Both the position numbers and the translations under genes were made by a program. A stretch of 64,000 nt of DNA from Rhododendron vialii (Eukaryota; Streptophyta; Magnoliopsida; Ericales; Ericaceae). The stretch is from contig NC_080562.1 of assembly GCF_030253575.1 (NCBI RefSeq), forward strand, positions 28,865,852-28,929,851, written 5' to 3'. The notes under the pieces are model-generated. The model worked only from the letters and a program-made list of their open reading frames with translations, was not told where the DNA came from and ran no database searches. Positions 11,258 to 28,639 of this stretch are shown here, in pieces; position 1 is the first letter of the stretch; the number at the start of each line of letters is the position of its first letter.

Positions 11258-14200
11258 ATGCCACCTTCTTTCTCTCACATTCACAAGACCAAATTGGGTT
11301 TTCCAATGAACAACTTCAATTGCAAAACCCAGAATTCAGAAGCTCCTATTGCTGCTGTGATTCTTGATTTGGATGGTACCCTTTTGAACACAGGTCTGTA
11401 ATTCCTACTTGTCTTATATATATATATATTTGAAATGGGTAGTTCCTATTTGTATGAATGCATGCATCTCCATGTTGTATACAAATGTAATAGGGCTTCA
11501 AAGACCTCCAAAAGGCTATTCCTAGATTTCTATACACTGTTCCGTTAACTCAAATAAGTACATATTTTTTAAATTAAAGGTGGTGTATTGTGAGAGAATA
11601 ACATGGTTAGTAAAACCGGGAAATAAGTATTTAAAAAATAAAAATCTCAACGGAATGAAGCTTAATTTATTTCTTAGATTCTAAAAAACTAAGCTATTCC
11701 CAATCATCTTCTCCTTCCTCGTAAGTTAATTAGCCACCTCCAACATGTTCTTTTTTCCCCTAATAATATTAAAAAATAAAATGGTTAACTGATCAAGAAA
11801 CTTAACTACTACTAATTAAATTTGTCTTGATAGATAATTTCCATCTATAATGTATAAAAAACTACACGCGAAAAGTATCTTGGCCTGTTACAGTCCAATT
11901 ATTGTTTCCTGTGCATGCAACAGGGCTTGTATGTGCAATACATGTATGTATTTTATTTACTGGAATGTATTTTATTTTCTGGAAGCATTTTGTGATTTGT
12001 GTGTGTGCGTGCACGCGCAGAGCAAGCTACAAAGGGGATTTTGGGGGAGTTTTTGGCAAGATATGGGAAGGTTTTGGACAGGGAGAAGGAGGATAAGAGA
12101 TTGGGAATGATGCACAATGAGTCAGCCATTTCTATTGTAAAGGACTATGACCTTCCAATCACACCTGATTGTTATACCCAAGAAATTATGCCCCTGTACC
12201 AGGAAAAGTAATCTCTCTCTCTCTCTCTCTGTCTTGTAGTTTTGAATCGTTTATAGTAATTGGTTGGTTATGGAAAATTTACTCTCACTGGAGATTTTCG
12301 TTAGTTTGATTCCGGTTTAGGGTGTGTTTGGAACTTATGGAACGAACGAGACAAGATATTAAGAACAAGTTTACGGAAAAGTGAGACAAGATATTAAGAA
12401 CATATTTACGGAAAAGTTGGTTACTTTATTTTGCTTTGTCTTTGCAAAGAAACTCGTGCAGAGAAAGAGAGTGAGGAACTCTCTCTCTCCATGGTATAGT
12501 CTTGTAATTTTCTAACCATTTAATAATAGTACGAAATGATTTTGGAAATATGACTTTTACCGGTGATTTTGTTAGTTTGAGGTGGGTTTAGGGCGCGTTT
12601 GGAACTTGTGGAAAGAAAGAGAACAAATCTGTTTAAAAAGTTGGGTACTTTACTCTGTCTTTGCAAAGAATCTCACAAAGTGGGAGAGAGAAATCTTAAG
12701 GGATGAGAACCACACACTTTTTTTTTTTGATAATAGAACCACACACTAGGTGTGGAGATTCGAACCCTGGCCTTACGAGGTTCAAGTTTTTCGTAACTGG
12801 TTAGCCCCGTTGGTTTATGCATTCGCCAGGTTGAGACTTTAAATTTACTTTAAATTTTGTCTTTTAAGAGTTTTAGAAGTTTCAAACTACAAGCTAGGTA
12901 GTTAGATGTGTCCAAAGATGAGTAGTATGTCGATCTCCAGAAAGCATTTTTGCTCACTTTGGTGCTATTTCTGATTAAGATTCTACAGAAAGATACAGGA
13001 TAAACTTACCACTTATTCCCTAGTTAGTTACTTGTTCTCTAATTATTTCTTGTCACATGTAAATACAAAACTTTTATGCAAATCAAATCCAAAGTGGTTG
13101 TGTCATGTACCTCTTGATAGATAAAATCCACAAATTTTAACATGCTTCAATGTTCTTTAAGTTTTTTAGGTTAGTATGCTAATTAAACTAATGCATACTC
13201 CCCTAATTTTAGTTGGTTTTAACCATGGGATTATTGTTAGAGTAGCATTGCAAATGTTTCTTACTACGCAACTGCTTTCCTGTAGATGGGTGCATGCAAA
13301 AGCACTCCCTGGAGCTAACCGTCTTATTCAACATCTCCATAATCGTGGAGTTCCTTTCGCACTTGCTTCGAACTCGAAGCGGAAAAACATAGATGCAAAA
13401 ATCTCTCACCAACAAGGTCCTTTTCTTGTTGCTTTGAAGTTATTTTCTTCTTTAGACTTTTTATTGGTATTACACTATGGTATTGTTAGCATAGTCATGC
13501 TTCGACAAGGTTTGCTTTGTAGATTCAGAATTTTGTTAGGTGCCCATAAACGTGGCAATGGTGCGAGTGTTGGTGTTACAGGCCCTCGCCTATTACTAAT
13601 AGAAGTACATTTGTGTTGTTGAATGGTTGAGCATTTTTTTTATGGTCCTTGTGAAAACTAATTTCCGTGCATCATCACAAAATTTTCTAATCTAGTGCTT
13701 GCCCAGATTGATGCCGTAGTGGGTTGAGAATGCATCAAATTAGCATGTTCAAAATTTTCTTGTTTTGTTAACCTCATCTGCAAGTATCTTTGAATTGCTT
13801 CTTCCATTATCAACTTTTGTTTAAGCAAAAAACTACATGGTGAATGTTGGAATGCTTCCCAAATTCTGGGTTTTATGTTTATTTCGTGGAACTCTTTGAC
13901 AGAAAAATGAATCAAAACTGTGGATCTTACCACTCATCCCTCTCTCCTCCATGGTAGTAATTTTTTGGTTTGATAGCTGTGCTGTAATTTAGCTGTGTTG
14001 TATGTCTTGCATTTGTTGCATTTGGTCATCAAAATTTTTATGTTCAGCTTTTCCATTTACTTTAGTTTTGTCCAACTTATTTCATTAGGTTGGAGAGAGC
14101 ACTTTGCAGTAATTCTTGGAAGTGATCAGGTCAATGCAGGGAAACCCTCTCCAGACCTGTAAGTGAAGAAATTTTAAGCAATTTTTATTTTATTTTCAAG

Positions 14201-17200
14201 TAGTAGAATTTGGAGGTCCAAATCCATCTGTTATAGTGGAGATATCCACTCATTGATTGTAATGAACTCAACAGCATTTTTTCCTCAAGAATCTAAGAGT
14301 ATTTATGCCTGACAAAAATGCATTCTAGTTCTACGTAAAATGCTTCAGTTTTTACTAAAACGGTAAATCCTTAAAACACAGGCGCATGCACTTGGTAGGC
14401 CTTATGTGCTTCAGGCTTTGGCCTCAACACTTTCCCCTCTTTCTCTCCTAGCAAAAATATCACTATTTATCTTTCGGAGGATGATTACTTAGTATCAACA
14501 TATTCTTCTCAAAATGTAACTGGCCATCAGATTTCTGGAAGCTGCAAAGCAAATGGGAGTAGATCCAATTCACTGCCTTGTGATAGAAGATTCCTTGTAA
14601 GTCAACCTTAAACTTATACTTTCCAGAAATCACTGTAAACCATTTGTATTATCAGAATTTATTGTCGACTTATTATGCAGCAATATGTGTACTTTGTGTA
14701 TGTCCCAATAAGGCTAACCAGAATGCCATTGTGTTTCTTTTCCCAAGTAATAAATTGCATCCCCTTCACGATCACGGTACTATGTGATTTTAGTTGAAAA
14801 GTAGTCGGTTTTGGTGCTCAGAAGATCCTTCTAACATGTTAGTATGATGCAAGGAAATGACCAGCGTCCATGAGTTGTGATTAGTGCCATTTACTTTCCC
14901 TTTTCTTTCCTAGGCTAATCAAAAGTAATGCCACAACAAGTCCTTATCTGTTATAGTTTTGAGTTACTTGGATGTAACTAGTTATTGTGTTGCATGTGAG
15001 CATGTGAGTGAGGTGTGACACGAAGAACTCGTGGTAGGATTATCTTAGCTGCTTAGTGTCTTGCATCCGCATCAATATCCATACTACATGGAATAGTACA
15101 GGTGGAACCATCATTTTTCAGGAGTCTTAATTCTTGTAACTTGCATGCATTGTAGCTTCCATGGCAGCCATTGCAAAATACATTTCTAAAATCTTATGGC
15201 ACAAAAATTTTTCCTCGATCAAACCCTACAGAATGATGCCAGTTTGCTAGCAGTTCTATTTAGGTCAGTTTTGGGGCGAGGTAATTTATCGAACTATTTG
15301 TTGCCATAGAGAAGATCCACATTTATAGAGTAGTTTATTGAGTTCTGTTTGGCAGTATGACTGAAATTTCTGATGTTCAAAAAAGAGAAAAACCAATTCA
15401 TTTTGGAGCATCTACATGGTATCCACCTTTTATTTGGAGACATTTAACTGCTTTACCTAGTAACTCATATTATCCTTTACATAGGGTTGGGGTTAAAGCA
15501 GCAAAGGCTGCTGGAATGAAGGTAGTGGCTGTTCCGTCACTTCAAAATGCAGCTGACCAATATTCCAATGCAGATTCTGTACTTCACTCACTTCTAGAAC
15601 TTCAGCCCGAGTTATGGGGTCTCCCACCATTTGATGACTGTATAGATCTTTCAAATTTGTCTAACTTCTTGATCTTGACTCTGGATTGCCTCGTCTGATG
15701 CTATTTAATTTGCTGATTGCAGGGGTGGATAAGGCATTGCTAATAGACGAGCCCTTCTATTTGAAGGGTTGGAATAGCAAAGGACTCCTTTGTCTATCTG
15801 AAGGTTTAAAGAATAAGTTTTCCTTTTCAAAAGTTTCATTATGTACAAAAAACGCATCATAGTTGAGGTTGTAAGCATGTGCTTCACATGGTTTTATATC
15901 TCATGAAAAGATACATACCATCGAATCGTAACCTGATGCTTGCAATGGCAGTGTGCTGTGTGCATTTAGACATAAATATTATTGATCTCGCAAAAAAGGT
16001 TCATCGAATTTCGTGTACATTTTTTTGGTAGTTCTTGATCATACGTGAAAATAAATGCTACAAGTTACTCAGAAAGTATATTGAAAATCCAGATAGTGAA
16101 GAATCTGCTCTTCCGGATCAACTTTTTGGGCTGTTCTTCGGTTGGGCGAAATTTGATGCGCACGAGGTCTTCAAAGTTGTGGCCAGAATTGGATGGGACT
16201 ATGGTTGCTGCACGTGTAAGAGAAAATTTGTAAGTAATTATCCCTGAACAGTTCCCCTTGAAAGCGATCAGTTTTGTAAAGCAGTATTTGGATTTTCTGA
16301 AAGTCCAACTCTTTTAAGTTGGACTTCATCCTGCTTGATAGACTTTGATGGATTAAAGGCATGGAGATCCAATAAAGCATGGTTTCGCCCATAGTTGTCA
16401 AGGGCGAGAGGTGCACTGAAGCGCAATGTCCTGTTGGGGCCTAGGCAATAGGCACAAGGCGCGCACACCTTTTTGAAGCGAGGCACACTTATGTGGAAAA
16501 AATTATAGGAAAAATAGCATACACAATACTTCAAATAATAAACGCTAAGCTGATGAGTTTTAGAAAGCATAGCGTCCAAAAGATACATAGAAACATCCAC
16601 CAAATGTCAAATGGGCATTGATTCTCTCAGAGAGAAGAAAGAGATCGACTGAGAGATGGGAGATGATAGAGATTGAGAGGTCGACAGGAGACTGGAGATG
16701 TCAACTGATGAGATCGACTGATGAGAGATGAAAGAGTGAAGGTAATAACTTAACCTAGCTTGATCCTACGGCTGTGATTAAAAGTGAAAGAGACGCGTCT
16801 TTTTCTCTCCTAGGCGCGCGTTGGCTGCACTTCATTGAAGGCGCCTCGCCTTGGCTGAGCCAAGTCGCAACCCCTGCGCCTCATTGCACCTTTGACAACT
16901 ATGGTTTCACTTACTTTTAGAAGCTAGTAGAAGGAAATTGGAAAGATGAAAATCTTTTCTATTTGGGTTAAAGGAAAACTTTCATTTTCCTTCTAAACAC
17001 ATATAAGAGGGGCATTGAGGGGAAGTTCTAATGTGAGGTTAGTAGAACAGATTGCACATGTAACAATAATCTCAAATGATATCCCTTAACTTTCTCTCTA
17101 CTTTAAGAACATAGGAAGCTGACAAGATTTTTTTCTCCCCTGTTTCTTTCTTTCTTCTCTTTTTGTGAGACCAAATGTAGCATAATTCATTTCCGAAGGA

Positions 17201-17920
17201 CAAGAAAGTTTGTGCCATTAGGATGACATGTCGGGGTTTACTACACGATGAAGGACATTTCTGTTTCTACTCTTTCGTTTCTAGTCCTGAAAGCCTCACG
17301 CACAAGATGCTGTTATCTCGTCCCAACCTATGCCCTCTTCTTGTTATGGAGTCATGGACATGCTAGACTGAATGTTCTCTCTTGTTTTTTTGGTTTTGTT
17401 TTTGTTGTTTGAATATACTCATGGTATTCTCATTGTCTTTTGCAGCTCATACATCTACTTGACATAAGCAATGAGCACATAAGTGAGCAAGAGGTGCAAA
17501 TCTTGCTTGTTGGCTATATTCAAGGACTGAGTAAAGAGGTACTTAATGTCTATAAAAAAGTTGAATTGTTACAGTCTCATGTAAAAGGTTTTAGTTGGCC
17601 TCAACTTGCAACTACTCTTGATCACGCTTTATCGTATGACAATAAGGATTTTCCTCAACATTTGCTTATTGAATTTCTCGTGGCTATGGAAGTGAAGTAA
17701 TGGCTTATATTTAGTCCTATTCTAAGCGGCAGATGTATTCTGTGTATAGGAAAAGAAAGCTATTGACACCGAAATACCTGAACAAGACAAGTCTGTCGCT
17801 CGTGTATCATTGGATTTACCTGAGTTTACACATCATACATCTATGCTGCTCTTCCCTGAAGCTTGCCTTGCAGATGACTACGCTGCCTCTGATGAGAAGG
17901 AATACACATTCAGTGATTAG
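11258..17920 (+). CDS. FHY-like HAD phosphatase with degenerate riboflavin-kinase domain
   Basis: Ten exons: 11258-11393, 12021-12207, 13286-13416, 14089-14158, 14531-14596, 15485-15639, 15723-15803, 16093-16229, 17446-17538 and 17750-17920. All are GT-AG and phases close to 408 aa. Residues about 31-246 are a HAD hydrolase of the FMN/glycerol-3-phosphate phosphatase type: motif I DLDGT (37-41, nucleophile D37), motif II S136, motif III K170 (GKPSPD), motif IV E194-D195 (VIEDS). After WGLPPFDDW (241-249) the rest aligns with the riboflavin-kinase half of FHY: FGLFFGWAKF (287-296), VARIGWDYG (305-313), VQILLVGYI (338-346), LDLPEF (373-378). The kinase glycine-rich/PTAN segment is missing between about 257 and 285, and the catalytic-Glu strand reads FLIHLLD. 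Expected role: FMN phosphatase, kinase activity doubtful. Exon 8 uses the acceptor at 16091-16092, the only nearby one that keeps frame. An upstream in-frame ATG (11081) lies before a TATA-like stretch, so 11258 (or M17 at 11306) is preferred. Confidence 0.85.
12706..12747 (-). mobile_element. Micro-insertion of a SINE tail (intron 2)
   Basis: The 13-mer AGAACCACACACT occurs at 12706-12718 and 12735-12747, flanking 16 bp made of a T run plus GATAAT. On the minus strand this reads ATTATC followed by A's, a retroposon 3' tail, so it is an almost completely 5'-truncated copy with its own target duplication. Confidence 0.65.
12748..12840 (-). mobile_element. SINE-like, tRNA-derived fragment
   Basis: On the minus strand there is an A-box-like GGGGCTAACCAGTT stretch and a good B-box-like GGGTTCGAATCTCC (from the plus-strand GGAGATTCGAACCC at about 12753-12766). 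There is no tRNA cloverleaf. Both ends are unclear. Confidence 0.5.
16391..16902. mobile_element. MULE-like MITE in intron 8 of the FHY-like gene
   Basis: Termini ATAGTTGTCAA and TTGACAACTAT are inverted copies, and the next bases (GGCGAGAGGTGCA / TGCACC) continue the similarity. Flanks GGTTTCGCC and GGTTTCACT suggest an old 9-bp duplication. Ends of this kind recur in plant Mutator-like MITEs. It is rich in GGCGCGC/GCGCC, unlike the surrounding intron. Confidence 0.65.
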
Positions 17921-18643
17921 ATTTGTTATGACTTTACTGTTTCCACAGCGATTGGATTAGACTATCTGATATGATTGATTTATTGCTGGGAACAATTAAT
18001 ACCATCTGCTGTATCTTGTTCTTCTGTAATGAAGTTATGCTATTTCCCTTAAGTGTAAGTAGGAGGAGTTCTACTTGGAAGACTTTTGGATTAAGGTGAC
18101 AATAATTGCGAAGAAAAGATGATGTTGGATCTGTTGGTTACATTTGATTCATTGTGGAGTTCACTAGCTGATGTTATTTCTAGTGGTTAGGGTAATATCA
18201 AGTGCCAAGTGTGAGTGACGGCGTAACCCTAAGGGTTGGCCTTGTGGTCATGAAGGGTAGGGTTTGCTTCCTCTCTAGCAAGTATTATGAACTCTTGTAG
18301 GGCCAGCCCATACGAGGCTTTGCCTCAGCTTTAATTGGGATCCATCTAGTGGACTGAGGGATGGGTCTCTCACTGACTAGTCGTGGTGCGTGCAAGCTGC
18401 CACAAATATTCTGAGTTAGTGAAACGATTTTCTGAGTGACAATGTAGTATCACTGTTATACGTAGTTTGAACTAGTTCAATAGATAAGAAGTTGTTCCAT
18501 TTATCTCCCTTCATCACTAGATGTGCTCAAGCCTCAAACCATTGGGCATATATATATATATATTTATTTAGAAAGAAGTTAGATATCCTACATATAAGGA
18601 GTAAATTCAGTATAAGTGTGATACCATAATGGAAGGAAATAAA
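17921..18643. other. 3' flank of the FHY-like gene
   Basis: 3' UTR and intergenic DNA. No coding exon or repeat structure stands out. Confidence 0.45.
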
Positions 18644-19512
18644 GGATCCCGCGTCCCTGCAGTGAGGGAAACTCACTGTCAATTGCAGCCCCTCAAAACG
18701 ACGTCGTTTTGATCGTTTTGAGGGCATTTGGGGGCAATTTGAGAATCACAGCTAAACAACACGTGAGCCCTCCCAGCCCCACCCTCTCCTCTCTCTCTCT
18801 CTCTCTCTCTCACCCAGCCTATTCTCTCTCTCCTCTTCGTTTTCTTCTCCAAGGACTAATGGAAAATACACTAATGGAGTACTACAAATACACTAATGGA
18901 GTACTACATAATGAAAAATCGTTTCCCTTATCTCTGATTTAGTTTTTTCATCATGCAAAAGGATTTTACCAGGGAAATTTATTCTGAATCAGTAACTCAC
19001 ATGAAAAAATGAGTCTAAGAACTTCATTTGAGAAGGGAAGCATTCGATTCTTGTAAGTGTGAAAGGAGAGAGAACCCGTTTTATGTCCATGAAGTCTTGT
19101 GTTCCTTATTGAATCCATACAAATCTATTACTCAGAAGTCAGATCTTCTTTCTTTACTTTTTTTTTTTTTATCTTCTTCTTTCATTACTTAGATCTGTAA
19201 TTTGTCTTCAAATCAACTGTTTAATTTGATTACGCAGATTGTTCTGGTTCTTCTTTGGTAATATTTGTTGCTCATGTACCTCTTTGGAGCAGACGGAAAA
19301 AATTTCATGGTGTTGAAGTGTGAGGTGGAGGAAGAAAAGTTGGAGAAGAACACAGAAAATGACAAAGGGGTGTTGGAGAGAGAGAGAATGGAGTGGGGCT
19401 GGGTCAGAGCCTGAGGGGCTCACATGTGATTCTCAAAACGCCCTCAAAACGACGTCGTTTTGAGGGGCTGCAATTGGCAGCCAGGGAAACTCACTGCAGG
19501 GACGCGGGATCC
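18644..19512. mobile_element. 869-bp element with about 120-bp TIRs
   Basis: The left arm starts GGATCCCGCGTCCCTGCAG and the right arm is its complement, ending at 19512. The arms also share a AAAACGACGTCGTTTT palindrome and run to about 18790 and 19385. The long TIRs suggest a Mutator-like element. Flanking 9-mers GGAAATAAA and GGAGATGGT match poorly. The interior has CT repeats and no transposase. Confidence 0.7.
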
Positions 19513-19745
19513 GGAGATGGTGGTACTGATACCTCGATCCTACACCTTGTGCTTATGGCTTTTGTGAAAGAGAAAACAGAATGAAAGGAAATTCTAATTT
19601 CATGCCTTTAGTTCTTTAGTTCTGGAATGGAGATGCTGTCAAGCACTTTCTGTAAAGCGGGTGTAAAGCGGCCGATTGATCTTTTCAGAAATGCTGGATT
19701 GATGTAACAGCACAAACTTCCAATAAGTTAGACATGTGATTCTAG

Positions 19746-20215
19746 GCCTGTCAATGGGCCGGATCCGATCCGGATCCGACAGATCCGGATCCGATAAGAT
19801 ACAATCCGATCCGGATCCGATAAGACTCAAATCCGATAGTGAGAATCCGGATCCGAATCTGAAAAATCCGGATCCGATCCGAAAATCCGAATCCGATCCG
19901 GGAACTTTTTTTACTTCAAAATTTTAGCCAAAAAAAATATTTTTTTCAAAAAAATACAATTTTTTTTTTTCAAAAAAAAATTATTTTCAGAAAAAAAAAT
20001 TAAAAAAATAAAAATAAAAAATAAAAATAAAAATACAACTTCTTAAACATTTTTTTTTTCAAAATAAAAATTTTACTATTTTTTTAAAAAAAATTAAAAT
20101 TTAAAAAAAAAAAAAGTTCGGATTCGGATTGATAACGGATTTAATCCGATCCGATCCGGATCCGATCCGGATCCGTATTGAATTACCGGATCCGGATTAT
20201 CGGATTATCGGATCG
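19746..20215. repeat. GGATCCGAT-rich repeat block, probable TE fragment
   Basis: Positions 19755-19905 and 20115-20215 consist largely of reiterated GGATCCGATCC in both phases, separated by about 200 bp of A/T-only sequence. The start (TAGGCCTGTCAATGGG) resembles a hAT terminus, but I find no matching right end. Open frames are repeat artefacts (RSGSDRSGSD-like peptides). Confidence 0.6.
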
Positions 20216-20579
20216 ATGTTATGTGGAAAAATAGAAAAAGTAGAGTAATTAAAATGAAATTTGAGGCATGACCTGCTATGAGTGGGTTTGTGTTTTCATT
20301 TGTTCTAGTATTTGTACATGTGTTTGGGCTTGTAATGCTAAAGATACCTTTACCGAGAAAAAAAGAAGGAAATTTGGGGTGTATGTGAGTCAAGTACTTG
20401 CATTTAATACCGTGCCTGCACAAGTCTTTGACTCTTTTTTTTTTTTATAATTTGTCCAAACATGCTTTTACTGTACCCAAGTGTATCCTACTAAATAATT
20501 TCCGTTTCAAAAATTAAAAATCTTGTGAGAGCTAAATATAATAGTACGACTCTTCAAATTTGGGTCATTTTCTTGAAAT

Positions 20580-20621
20580 CAAGGTGACCTTTTTTTTGAT
20601 AGGCGAAAGCAAGGTGACCTT
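20580..20621 (-). mobile_element. Micro-insertion of a SINE tail
   Basis: CAAGGTGACCTT is duplicated at 20580-20591 and 20610-20621 around an insert of about 18 bp: T's then GATAGGCGAAAG. On the minus strand the insert reads CTTTCGCCTATC plus A's, matching the 3' end of the full-length SINE at 31659-31761 (TTTCGCCGAGC plus A's). Confidence 0.7.
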
Positions 20622-21270
20622 AAATAATAGCTATTTGGTGTTGTTAAAAAAAATATGACGGTTTGGTAAACATACTCTTCTGCAACATAGGTGCTATTGA
20701 GATTGTTTGTCACCTTACGGATAGCTATTTAGTGCTAGAGCGCAATAGTATCTGCCACATATATCAAATAATGTATATGCATTTTCCATAACTTAATTAA
20801 AAGAACTTTATAAGTACTAATTATTCTTAAATTCTCTCACAACAATAGTGCAATGTACATCATAATTTAACTAGTTTTGCCACTCATTATGATCTGAAAA
20901 CCTATGTTTTACAATCCCTAATTCATAAGCTAAAATGTAGTAATTGACTCCCAAACAACCAAATTGGAAAACAAATTATTATAAATTGTTAGAAACGAAA
21001 CCAAAGAAGAAAATTCTCCATTTTTTTCCTCTTGAATTTTCCCCCTTTAGTACTGGGAACCAAACAGACCCTTGACAACTTGTGAAATGCAGCAAAATTT
21101 CCACAAATAATTGAAGTTGTTTTAGGTAGCGTTAAACCCTTCGCCACCCAACTCCGCCTTTTCTCTACTTTTCTCTCTCTCTCTCCCTCTCCCTCTCTCT
21201 CTCTCTCTCTCTAAAGTGGTATACCGAAACAACCACCTGCTCTTCGGCCTGAAGCCTGACAACTGATCAA
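20622..21270 (+). promoter_or_regulatory. Upstream region and CT-rich leader of the E2 gene
   Basis: AT-rich upstream DNA ending in a CT-rich block (about 21165-21212) some 60 bases before the ATG. CT-rich 5' UTRs are usual in plant housekeeping genes. No TATA box could be assigned firmly. Confidence 0.5.
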
Positions 21271-26386
<5,116 letters not shown>

Positions 26387-28639
26387 TTATCGGAGTCCAT
26401 TACCAGCAAATCTCATTTCTCCAATGTATGTTAATTGAATTGTTGCCTTTGGTCTTGCAATGAAAATGAAAATGAAAAATCGTCTATGAACAATCTAAAT
26501 GTAATATTTGCTAGACCTTCAGTATGTGTGTTGATGAATTTCGTGTTTTGTAATACATGCTGTTCAATATTGTGCTATCGTCTCTAACTTTAATGCCCAT
26601 TTATTGCCATGTTTTGCATATTGTCTGTCATTTTATTATGGAGGCTTGTAAGTTCAAAGCAACGACTGAATCTTGCGCAGGATTTTATACTAATGTGGTT
26701 GAGTTCCCCTTTCAGTTTTCGTGTGATATGCTTAACTACTTTTGCGTCTGTATTATTCTCTCGACAAGACCATCCTGGATAACAGATCATGAGAAAATAA
26801 CTAAAACAACCTATACTCATCAATCAAATTGAAATGGTCGAAAGAGAGATGCAATGTTTGACCATCGGGTGTTGTCGGATGCAAAAATTTGACTGTAGTG
26901 TCGTCATGAAGTGCCTAAGGAGCAATTCAAAAAGGAAAAAAAAAAGAAAGAAGTAAAGTTGGAAAAATAAGTACACATTTTTTTCCCGAGTATATCAAAC
27001 AACAGTTAACAATTTCTACGCCTACCCCTAAGATAGAGGAGGAAGGAATGCCGCTAAGCAGCATAAGTGGGCTAAGCCGCAAAGGAGTCATATGATTGGG
27101 CTGCAGCCGTGGGTTAGAAAAAGAAATCACCTTTACTGAGTCATGCGGTCATACACAATTCTGTATCTGGTAGCAACTTTATTTATGTGTTAGAATATAA
27201 ATATTATAAAAAATGGATATATAAAATAAAAGATGCTCCGTATTGTATTTTAAAATTTGTAATGCATAAGGTAATAATATATGTCCACATTAGCATGAGT
27301 CCACGTGCTAGGGCCTATGCGAAAGGGAAATATAATAAAGGCCCTGCATGAGACAAAACTCTAAAAGCAGAGCCGGCTTAATATATTGACTAATCTGGGA
27401 GATCAATCCCACTATGCACTAGTTGGGGATCCATTGAAAACCAGGACAAAGGTTCATATGGATTGGCCCAGCATAGGAATTTATAGCACATGAGTGAGAG
27501 TTGAACTCCGGACCAGAGGCTTCCTAAGGCCCTTGGTTGCCAGGTGAATACCACTACGCCAATCTACCACTACGCCAAGCTAGGAGTTCTTGTTTATCAC
27601 TTCTCACATACACTGTGCAAATTAGAATAGATACAACAACTTGACATAGTTACGGAGAGTAATCAAATGGAGCAACATAATTAATTTGGTGAGTCTAATT
27701 CTGGAAATTTTGCCAAGGCAATCGGAGAGCAGTAGTACCGAAAACAAATTCCAGGAGTGGTATGCATTCTGATATAAGTTTTTGGTTCCATATAAACCCC
27801 AAAGATCACTGCAGAAATCAGTACAACCACCACCTCAAAGCCCTATTAGTCCTAGCTGGATGCAAATGTGGCTCAGTTGAGCTTGCCGCGTAAGTAGCCC
27901 GCCACCATTGTGAACTGTCACATTTTGAAGTAGTTTGGGTTTCAATTTGCGCGCAGGAGAGAGAAGCAGAGGATCATACAACCCGTTGTGGCACTAAACA
28001 AACTACTCGGGGCATTAGCACCACCCAACATTTAAGTTAACAGATCTTTTGACACGAAGAAATAATATGAAACCTGAAAGGTTAAGAACCAAAACCCATA
28101 CGATGCTCATCCCTAGCTGTTACGACAGATTTGCCCAAGGAAAACTTGCAGTTTAGCATCTTTTTTTTAGAAATAGCGTACAAATTGAAATAGAAGGGAA
28201 AGAGGTGGATTTTATAGAGATCCTTGTCTAACTACAATCTGTAACATGAAAAATTCTGAATCAATCGTGTTAAACAGTTATTTCAAATTCTTCACCATAT
28301 CTAGAGTTCATAAACTTCAACGTTGAAACCCCAAGCCTAGCCAAAATCAGGCCTATTACATTGAAATTTATGAAAAAATTAATTTGAAAATTTGAATGTT
28401 CTTGTATATGTGAGATAAGTTCAGTAACCAATTCATTTAATTACACATCAACGACGAAATAAGAAGCCGCTAGCATCTCCTTTCAATTCTGAGCTGTGTT
28501 TTACGAACAGAGAAGCGAGAAAAAAAAGAAAAGAATAAACGTGTTGTAAAAACAGTGTGACTAACATTGAACAACAGAACCTAAATATTGGAGCATTTTC
28601 CGGTTTCTGCAATAATCTTATTACGTTTTTTCTTTTTAT
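26387..28639. other. Convergent intergenic region
   Basis: This holds the 3' UTR of the E2 gene and that of the minus-strand methyltransferase. Apart from the SINE-like block at 27366-27600 I see no gene. Open frames at 26557-26832 and 26927-27130 are unlike known proteins. Confidence 0.5.
27366..27600 (-). mobile_element. SINE-like element with repeated A-box
   Basis: On the minus strand, TTGGCGTAGTGGTA occurs twice within 21 bases (27567-27600), matching the pol III A-box, followed by a B-box-like GGAGTTCAACTC (about 27505-27517). A good tRNA fold is absent. The downstream end reads GCCGGCTCTGC rather than an A run, so it may be truncated. Confidence 0.55.

Noticed and set aside
12750..12840. 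tRNA gene (B-box GGTTCGAATC)
   Set aside because: No cloverleaf can be folded; the A- and B-boxes belong to a tRNA-derived SINE fragment. The same applies to 791-1063, 27366-27600 and 31659-31761.
16035..16247. Longer version of FHY-like exon 8 starting right after the AG at 16030-16031
   Set aside because: It would enter out of phase with exon 7 (which ends at phase 1); the acceptor at 16091-16092 restores frame and gives family-like SE.D.....ALPDQ spacing.
18657..19512. Duplicated gene promoter (shared ACGACGT core)
   Set aside because: The shared blocks are inverted and terminal, fitting a transposon's TIRs better than regulatory modules.
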